Below are positions 1 through 9,900 of a stretch of 10,835 bases of DNA, piece by piece. Position numbers and translations under genes: made by a program. The stretch lies in the NCBI RefSeq assembly GCF_000003605.2, contig NW_003145788.1, positions 146,755 to 157,589 on the forward strand, given 5' to 3'. The stretch's first letter is position 1; each line of letters begins with the position of its first letter. Source of the stretch: Saccoglossus kowalevskii. Its lineage: Eukaryota > Hemichordata > Enteropneusta > Harrimaniidae. The notes beneath the pieces were generated by a model. It saw only the letters and a list, made by a program, of their open reading frames with translations. It had not been told where the DNA came from and ran no database searches.

Positions 1-770
1 TTCGTACAATGCAAAATACATATTTGACTAGGTTGGTTTGCCATCAAGTACCAGCCTATGGCACCCATTCATATATCACCAATACCATAGTACAGAGTTA
101 TGTTAACAGCGAGTCAAAAATAAGACTAATATACTAAATTTGTATTTAATTAATTGTAAGGATGAGATTACATTGTGAAATGGCCACGATGTACCACGGA
201 TCGAAAATCTATGAGATATCACCCACCATGGACCTAGGAATTCCATGCATACAACATCAAACTTTGAGATTGTGGATGAGAAACTAACGGCAGAATTTGA
301 ATTTTAGCGGGACTTTGTAAACAATAAATACTCACTGAGTTAGGACTCAGGCATTACTTGTTATCTGAGGTTGTGATTGGCGACCTAGAATATCAGATAT
401 TGTATGTATGTTTGCCTAAGGGACTCTTCAGTACTTTCAAAATGAAATGAGCGGGAAAGTGAGGCCATGATATCTCACTTCACTTCAACACATATAATGG
501 GTTTGTTCGCTCTGGAAGTGACGTTTCACATATTTGTAAAATAGGAATGCAACTTTAAGGCATGAAGGTGATTGTGACTGACCTGGCCTGTTAGACACCG
601 GGACAGTGCATTAAAGTGTTATTATTATAACATGGTTGTCACACATCCTAAGCCCTCTCACAGAAGTATTCCCATGCACGCTCTACACTTCACACGTGGT
701 CATCAACGAAAACGGTTACATTCAATGTCCGGGACTGTTACCTAACAAAACAATAATATGTTGTACTCAC
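1..770 (-). other. Start of intron 10; no exon recognised
   Basis: After the phase 1 donor at 771 the sequence has frequent stops in all minus-strand frames. I found no acceptor followed by an Ig or FN3 motif. A short exon cannot be excluded. Confidence 0.55.
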
Positions 771-933
771 GAATAACTTCTAGGTAACTTTCTGATTTGT
801 CATTGCCAGCTGTGTTCATTACACTGCATACATAATCACCTTCGTCTTCTTTCTTAACGGAGTCTATTATTAACATACCATCAACTGTCACTTGGAATCT
901 ATCCATCGATCCACCTCCCGGGAAGAGCAAATT
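771..933 (-). CDS. Exon 10: second half of Ig domain 4
   Basis: The acceptor is ATTTTAAAAG|AAT, phase 0, with a T-rich but interrupted tract. It encodes NLLFPGGGSMDRF, then MLIIDSVKKEDEGDYVC with Cys 533, and SAGN-like turn and G strand SESYLEVI. The LLFP motif directly after W..KG and the DGxLxIxxVxxEDEGxYxC run are characteristic of Robo Ig4. A more internal acceptor (GGGAG|GT) would break phase with exon 9. The donor is ATTC|GTGAGT, phase 1, so at least one more exon lies beyond the left edge or unseen in 1-770. Confidence 0.8.
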
Positions 934-3900
934 CTTTTAAAATATTAAAATGGAAATGTTACTAAGAAATGTATAAATAGTATACCATTTTTATAAAACA
1001 CGCCCAATAGCGACGAAGTGCCCATGTGACGTAAATGGGTGAACGAAAGGGGCCGTCCGGAGTGTCGAAAATTGAAAAATAATGTTTTTGAGACATTTAC
1101 TATCCGCCAAATCATTTATAGCATTTTGAGGTAAAAAAACCCACTTCGTCAATAGAGGGCGTAACAATGATTTGTAAATATTAAGTCGCAATGACGCAAT
1201 GTAATAGAGTACAACGACGACTCTTTAACATACTATACCTCTGTGCCTTTTCGATACCACAGTACCGATGGTGTGGGATGTCCAGAAAATTTACACATAA
1301 ATATTGCATCTTCTCCAATTTCAGCAACATAGCGGAGAGGTTCAATGGAATGGATCGATGGTTTTACTGTAAGACAGGAGAATAACGCACGCTAGAAGTT
1401 AAATACGCAAATTGGAAACATAGAAATGGATATTTTACCAGATCAACATGAGGGGGACACGCTTGTTAATGACACCTCACTCCTATTATCATATGCGCCC
1501 TTTACACACCTTGTACTTCGAACAGAATATTAGCTGTCACACTCCCAACAACGTTGCTGGCAGTACACGTGTAGATACCAACGTCATACGTTTGTATATT
1601 AAATAAGCGCAATGTTGTACCATTTTCATTCACGGTGATATTTGTTCTGTATTGGAAAAACACATTGGAATAAGTATTATTGCCAGAATACTGGATTAGT
1701 CCGTATTCGCAGTAGGTTTAGTATGTAACTACATACCTCCACAAAATCGGGGATAATTTGGATAATCAAGCTCTCCCCTTTACTATTACGCATCAGTACA
1801 AAGTCAGAGACATGTGCCGTAGAGCACGTTATTGAAAAGTTACAAATATTAAGCAATAACAAACCTTATTTGAAATGTTCGTAATCACTCATTTTGAAAA
1901 AATAAAACATCCGCATGTTATATATTTTTGTTGAACGTTGTGACAAAATCTTTTTCGAAATTTTGACGATTGGATTTAAAAGGCAAATCAGTTGGTTTAC
2001 ATGTGTTTACGTTCCCGTGCGTGAATGTAGGAACTTAAAGCGCGGTGGTCGTCGCGCAGCGCGTGCTTGAATTTCATGTAAATAAACAATGTATTTTACA
2101 CGCGTTGTATACTAGTACGTCGCTATGAGTCCCATATAGAACAGGACGCGGCACGACGACCGCTGTCCTTTAATGGAGATGTCACGTGACAGTCACAATT
2201 TCTTTGGTTGGTGGCGCTGCATGAACCTTACAATACTATGATGAAATACGTACCTGTCACTTGGCAGTTCTCCGCGAGATTTTGTCCACTCAATAACTGG
2301 TTTCGGAATGGCTGACGCCGCGCAGTGGAAAGTCACTTCTCCTCCTTCTTCCGCTGTCATGTCGTCAGGCACGTTTTCGATACGAGGCATAGCTGGGGGA
2401 CAACGTTCAGACAATGATATGTGAATGACAGGATTTTAAGAACAACGTATTTGACGTGAAATGTATGATAAATGAAATATGATACGCATCACCTGGTTCA
2501 TGTTATGGCGACCTGGCGAGTGACCACGTGATGTGAAGCCTTCAATACCCCGAGCGTCCAGAGTCAGCATGTTTGTAAAATCATAATAAAACGATGTACT
2601 TACTCAAAACTTCTAAACTAGCGGTAACATTAAGATAACCCGCACTGTTCGTTGCAACACAAAGATAAGTACCAGCATCATCGGCGCCAACGTCCGCAAT
2701 AAATAATATGTCATCCATCATGGACCCCCTGAAAATAATTCATCAGTGATGAAATTATTCATAGGACAACACGGATAATACGTAACAAATCTGATTCGTT
2801 ATTAGGTCATTGGATATATCAGATGTAGAGGTTGCAGCGGTATGATGGAAATGTACATAGCACACTATGGCTCGTTAGGGATCACCAATTCGGACTTATG
2901 GTCTTGAGAATGTTTTCTCATTGACAACAAGTAGTTCATCCACATAATGCTAGTGGTAATTTTATTATTTACATTTTCCCAATTGTGCAGTTATTTTATT
3001 CTTTGCTTTTTTTCTCGGCCACGGCAATTTTGTTCCTTATTAATGTAGACATATTCGTAGTAAATACAACACTGAATTAGCGGAACTCACCTAGCTGGTT
3101 TTAAAACATCATGAACTTTAAACCATGTGATATGGGGATCTGGATAACCATGAGCTTCACATTGCAGTCTAGCTGTATTTCCTTCATTAACGACTGTATC
3201 TTGCGGTCTCCGTGAAAACGAGGGGGGCACTGCAATTGTGATATTATCGTGATCAATAGTAGTTACATATCCCTCTATGTATTCGTCAACAGCGAGCCAT
3301 CACATGTTAAAGCGGGAGGGTCGTCACCTGCGCACGCGCGGGAATTGAGTCCCAAGCGATGATAACAACACACGCTAAAAACGCAAAGGCTCATGGGTGG
3401 ACGCTTGTTTGTAAACAATGACACGCTATGGCCATCTGACGCATGCGCAGTTGACGACCCCGCTTTAAAGCGCTGTGGTCATCGCGTCGTGTTCTGTTCG
3501 ATATGGGACATGCACAACGCATGTAAAATACATTGCTTGTTAAACACGCACTGCGCGAGGACCACCAACAAGTTTTATAAAGGCGCGTTCTGATAGACAA
3601 AATCACACTTACTTTGTACGTCAATTCTTGAATTGACTTCAATTGTGCCGCCAAGGTTGGATACCATACATATATACGTGCCACTATCATCGCCCTCAGC
3701 GTCAAGAATCCTCAAAGTGCTTTTGGTCGAATCAGGTTGCGTAAGAGTTATCACTTGGGTGCTGATTAGACTCCTGTCGGTGGACAACGATCAATGTTGG
3801 CGATAAAAAATCAAAATGGCGGCGAAAATGGGAATAATATTCACATTGGATCACAACTTGTGGAGGTTTGATGTACCAAATAGTCCGCGAAAATAATTTA

Positions 3901-6900
3901 TCATATTCCGTAACATGATTTTGAAAATTTGTATTCATTTTTTTCCTCATATAGCTCTTGTACTAACTAAAACAATCACACGTTTTTTTTTTTTGTAACA
4001 TCGCGCATTCATTTTACACAGACTGATTTGAGAGTTGAAGTAATTAGCTGTGTGCGTGGCTGGTTGTCATGGTGGCTATGGCAACGACACTCCACCAACT
4101 CCTTTCTGATTGAAACAGTATCGCACTGAATTAATGTGATTAATCGCGGTTTAGTTCATTGTTTTTCAAAATTTTCAATTATTGACTATCACACATCGGA
4201 GCACAACATTACACATCCTGGAAACACTTCGCATTTTTTTTCTTCAAATTTTACTAGTGGTATGACAGTATAAGTGTGAAATCCCTTACTAATGTTAGAT
4301 TTGTCCGCCAGTACTACTTTCTTAGAGCTAGCGCCATTTTTGTGCATCGAATATCCCAAAGTATTATATCGCTAACTTTCTTACGTTGAAAACTAGATAT
4401 ACAACGTTCATTCAAGCTGTTAACTTACTTCGGGGTGTAAAGCAGCGCTCTATAATAGAACGTCCTATACATTTCTTAGAATGTGTTACAGAGAGACCAA
4501 AATTAAGCATATGAAATATTCAAAAAGCTTGATGTTGTCCTCTTTGGGAGAGTCGCCTGTTAAATTTCTTTTTCAATAATAATCTAAGGCGAAACCTAGA
4601 AATTAGACTTACCTGTCTGCTGGAATAGCGCCCTCTAACTTACTCCACGCAAACTGTAATGGTGGTTCGCCTTCAGCGCGGCAAGACAACTCAAGTATTT
4701 CACCCACCATAATCGTCATGGACATTGGATTTTCCAAAACGCGAGGAGCCGGTATCATTCTTGTTGGCAACACTTGAAATGAAGAAAACGTATGAAGAAT
4801 GAACAGACACTCGTTCACAATTGAAATCACAATCAGTTTGAGGGCATCCGTGGTTTGAAGGTTCCTTGAAAAAAATAGATGGAAGTCTGTCTCTGGATCT
4901 GACAGGCGAGTTGAATCACGGTTGCTAGAAGCGTAATTGAACTCTAAACGTTGACACTGTTTCGACAGGAGGCCCACAATGACAACTTTATTTGTAGTCA
5001 AACTTACGTGAAAATTAATTCGTATATTGTAAGGGATACACCGTCACGGCGCGCCCCGTGGTCTTCATCCGATAGTGCAATGTTTACACCACGCACCACG
5101 CCGTGACAGACAGCTTAGATTGACCGGTACATACAAGAGCGGGTGACTGAAAGACCTCGTCTCACTTTCACATTTTAATTGAATGATACTAACAGGCTCC
5201 CTGTTCTGTTGACAGTGCCACTTAACACAATGTTAGCCAGGAGCACGTATTATAGCCGCAGACATGAAGTAGATAACATCGATATGGTAGTCCATTGAAA
5301 TTTCACTGACTCGATAACGCATACATGTGTTCATCAGACATGTGTTTAAGAGGTTCACGCATGGTTGGGTGAAAGATTGCACACCCTGTATAACCACTAT
5401 AGCTCAAAACTAGCGCGGATCCTGATATGCAGTATATTACGACTTGGGAACAAAACTATATAAACAAAACTAAAAAAAAGAAAAAAAAGAAGACAACCAT
5501 GCATTACACTGGAGAAACCGGTTATTCATAATGTTTACAACAGTTTATATAGAAAATAGAAATATATTATAGAAATATTTGCGGAATGTTATGCATTTTT
5601 TTATTTAATTGTCAATTAGCGCATTTAACATGAACATAACCCGAACGATGGTATATGTAATAAGCAGCCTCTCGGCTGAGATTGTCCCGCTCATTTCAAT
5701 TACTAGAATTGAAGACATCACGAAATGAACAAATCTGAAATTGGTCCACCTGAGGTATCTATATGTATAATATCAAAGCAATCAGACTTGCCATTTTCAA
5801 CAAGAAGTGGAACATATAACATTTTACTAAAAATGCCAAAAAATGTCAAAATTGGAAAATTGAAGATATCATCACGAAATGAACAAATTCGATAGGTCCA
5901 CTCGAGGTAACTATATGTATGATATCAAAACAATCAGACTTGCGGTTTTCAAGAAGTCAAAAAAGCAAAAAATTGACGCGGGCGACGACTACGATGTAGG
6001 ACGAGGACGGAAAATCAGTAATATAATTAACTCTGCTCGGCAAAGTCGAAAGCGGAGCTAAATACGGATTTAATTTTACATGTGCAATGTCCAAGGAAGT
6101 TTGTAAAAAACTGATTATTCACACATGTTCACGTATATTTGTTTATAATAAAGTGTTTATATTGACACCAAGTTCTACGCTGATGCGCAGTTTATTTTTA
6201 CCACATGCTACCCCGACTTTCAAATAAATAACGTACATATCTATACTAGTGAGTGACATGGGACAAGAATGTATTATAATCAAATCTCAAGCAGATGGTC
6301 ATTCATTTGTCGAGTAAACGCAAAACTTTATTTCCTTTCAATGTACAAAAGCTCAAGTTATCGATCATAAAATTATAGTCGTGTTTTAAATTTTCTAAAA
6401 CAAATTATTATGACGAAAGCGCTAAAATAAAAGCTACTACAGCGTAGAACGGTGCTTGCAGTCCATACCAAGTATATTATGACATTATAGATGCCGAATG
6501 CGATATTATGGGTAAAACAAAGTCCGTATCATGATCAATTGTAACGTTCGCAACATCTGCAGAAAAGTCACTCGAATCAGTAATCAGCGAAAGAATTTAT
6601 GTTCAAATAATAGGGATACAATTTTACCTCCGACGTTTGGTGCAATGGGGCGTAATGACTGGTAGTTTACGAGGTGTGAAAAGAGCATGCAACTACATAT
6701 CTTCAGATAACGGGAATCAACCGACAAACGTGGGTTGCTGGGTTACCATACACGGAATGCGGTCACTATCGGTACATGTAATGACGGTATTTATACGAGT
6801 ACGTGTCATCGTAGTAAATGCCTAATTTTTAGACCACTCTCAGGTAATCGATAAGACGACTACTATAACAGAGTCATAGAGCTGTTATTTTGCTTTACTA

Positions 6901-9900
6901 GTGGGAGTCGTCGACGAACTAGTTGATCTATATTCCCCTTTATGCGAAATATAAGTGTATTTTATACATACAATATACAATACAATACAGTCATGTGGTT
7001 GACGTATACATACTTGGTACGTCTTGCACATGAGATGCGATTAGAGATGATTTGTGTACACTGGAAAATTTTATTACATTACGTTTCAACATACAAATTT
7101 CCAATGTTCAAGAGACAGTGCTTCTTACCATGTGTGTCTGATCACGCTTACATCATGATTATTCATACGCCCTAAACAAAGCTTACCTGGTTCGTAGTTG
7201 AAACAGTTTGCGCGTCCTTTTTTCTTACTTTTGCTCTCGTCGTAACGAGGGAACAAGTCACATGACAACTCCACTGGCCAATCCAAATCCAGAGACTGTA
7301 GCACTTCATCACATCCTTCTTTTGCCTGAACGTAAATTGAAAAATGTAAGATTAATGTATAATTGTACCATCCGGCATCGCGAGACGTTGCTACAGATAA
7401 ATAAGTCTTTGATTTTCCGCATGGGAACCCCGCGTTGACTGTAATCACCACAGGTCGCCAAGCATTACGCGGTCCTACCGTGGAATCTGGAAACGCTAGC
7501 AACCAATTTGAACTCTTCCACACATAAAAACTCCGAGAACCAACGTGTTAATGGAAATTAAATATATTCTTGAAACAAAATTATCACTAGATTTATATGC
7601 CATATATTTACTCTGATAACATGGACAATAGTCAAACTACCAGCAATGATCGACATAGCCTCAGTCACAATTGACATTCGAGGGCGACATTCGTTTCCTG
7701 TGAACCCATTGTGATGGGACCATCACATATTATCACGATACCCACTGATAATATATGACAAGGACTGTGTTTTCAATTAGGGGCTCTGAGAGATCGTTAA
7801 TCGTGCAAGTATTCGGTATCTGCTCCGGGATATGTTGTCATACAATATAACACATAATGAGGACAGAGTAACGACTTACACATGCATCTCATTTAAATCA
7901 AGCTACTAACCGTCAGTACTCGATGTCATTCCGTGCTAAATACTCGCATATCTCTTACAAGAGCCTGCCATTTTTTTAATTTCATAAAAATGCGAGGAAT
8001 TGAATTATGGAATACCGATATATTTAACAATGAAAGCCACTGAATAGCTTTAGAATACAGCAGTGCACCATTCAGTTATCTCTCCACATGTCAAGAAGCG
8101 ATTTTTCAGTTTAGTGCGGTAACAAATTCTCAACTCGATGAACATCAATTTATCAGTATGAGTTTTATCCATTGAAGGTCATTGAAGGTCCATGGCAACC
8201 AGAATTACTCAAGTCATGAACAGTTTAACGACACCTCTATGGATACTAGCATGGTATCACTATTTTTTGTCTCTTCCGTAAAGAATAAATTAGTTTTACA
8301 TGACTAAGCCTTTCTTGTGAGTTAATTTACTTCGTCCGGTCTGGTGTGGACTTTCCTGTCTTACTCTTAGCAGAGAGTCGACGCAATGTGTCCAACACAT
8401 TGGATATCAATGTTTGGTATTGTAAAGCGTTCGGTCTATACTCTACAGCATTGATACAGGCTATGGTTACAAACAGAGTCACGGTACAAACATGCACACA
8501 GTAAACTCGCCGATGTATTTAAATTACAAATCGCAAGAAGAGCAGAGCAGAATTGTGTGCGCTTCTGAAGTATAAACTGACAGGAAGGAATGAATGGAGA
8601 CATTTCGTTCCATATTGCAATACATCATAAAGGAGACATTCGTCATGGTATTCGCATGATCCCAATATATTACGATGTAAATATTATACGATATTCGTTG
8701 TGAATTAATATAAAACCATCGGTATTTTATCACGACACGTATGGATCAAGTCCTGCAGTGGTTCGTGGACCAGACCTTACCTTTGAGCACAGAGTATGGA
8801 AGGTATACATACCTCCATGGTCGGAGTTATTGAACTAGGATACCCGATTCAAATTATAAACACCAGTAATACACTCGTTTCAATTATTAAAATGAGGTAT
8901 TTACTATCGATAAATGCATGATATAAACTACTAAGTACTAGTTTACAGGATAAAAATAAAATAGAACAAAATAAATAAATTACAGATTTGCTTAAAATAG
9001 TCAAGGTCGGTGTATTAGATTGTGTTTACACACCAGATTGAGATTAACGTATTTTAATGATAGGACTTACGAGAAAACGTGTTCATTACTGGTTTACATG
9101 TCAATGTTGACGCCATGCTGCTTTCTTCACGAAACAATATGTTGATAATCGTGATAAAACTTATACATTGTAGTTTGGGTTTGTTACCGCGACACTTCGA
9201 ATTGTTTGCAAACAGGACCCCTATGCTGCTTTACATTGAATCACAATGCCGTTTGGATTGTAACAGACCGAGGTCAAAACTGTCCAAGCCGTTTTCCATA
9301 ATTAGGAATTCAAAAACATTTGGAATTACTTAAAGTCGGCATGTCTATAGAGAACGTACGAGTGACGGAATGTCACGTACCAACGAAGGCGAGAAAATAG
9401 CCGAGTAAACACATTATGGAATGTCATCAACAAAGACACTGGATGAAATACTACTCTATCGATTTGCAAAGAAGTTTGGACAGGGGATTTGGAGAGAGAT
9501 GAACAAGTCATTTTGGAGTGTTCAAGGAATGTTAAAACACGATGTTTTATATTCCCAGGTAGAAAAGACAATGGGCACTTACCTTAATGCAAAGTTCTCT
9601 ACATGGGGGTATCGTCTTCATCTTCTTTTTCTTTGGACACTCAGGAAGAAATGCAGAACAGATAAAATAACCAATGTACGGGGAACACCCCATCTTAATC
9701 AGAGACCAGTATTGATCTATCTCTGCGTTAACTTCGAGCTGATCTTCGTGTCCCATGATATTCGGTAGCCGCGTCTTGTTGTAAGGCAAGTCCGGTACAC
9801 TACGAGTACATGCCATAGTGGAGATTGTCTCGCATTTTGCGGCTTTTTGCTTGCGTCTCTTCTCTTTGTTCTTTCCCTTTTTGCCAGCGTCGATTGACGC

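Larger units (their letters stand above)
4773..7186 (-). other. Intron 2 (phase 1, about 2.41 kb)
   Basis: This intron separates the CRD from the Ig region. It holds a duplicated segment (5705-5807 and 5855-5957), a GC-rich inverted repeat at 5041-5109 and an A-rich run near 5471-5492. I saw no Ig, CRD or other domain exon in it, but a short phase 1-1 cassette could be missed. Confidence 0.7.

Noticed and set aside
3391-3705. Minus-strand frame of 104 codons
   Set aside because: It runs through two MITE-like elements and overlaps exon 4 in a different frame. The Ig reading frame explains the exon.
4063-4085. Short imperfect palindrome around gttgtcat...atggcaac
   Set aside because: The arms are eight bases with a mismatch and no further structure, as expected by chance.
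4773-5001. Upstream extension of the exon 3 open frame with an ATG
   Set aside because: It has no signal peptide or domain, and a good acceptor in matching phase lies at 4773. An alternative start here would yield Ig domains without secretion.
5879-6061. Plus-strand 60-codon frame rich in Lys and Arg
   Set aside because: It starts inside the duplicated repeat and has no recognisable domain, splice context or homologue that I know of. Its composition follows the local purine-rich DNA.
6637-7175. Two plus-strand frames of 62 and 77 codons
   Set aside because: They have AT-driven composition, no domains and no splice support, and lie within intron 2.
8730-8830. Minus-strand ATGGAG|GTATGT, a possible alternative first exon
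   Set aside because: The donor is good, but there is no leader or domain, and the resulting two-residue start would give a CRD fragment lacking most cysteines.
9421-9768. Plus-strand open frame of 115 codons
   Set aside because: It lies mostly antisense to exon 1, whose Frizzled CRD is unmistakable, and its translation shows no domain or signal.
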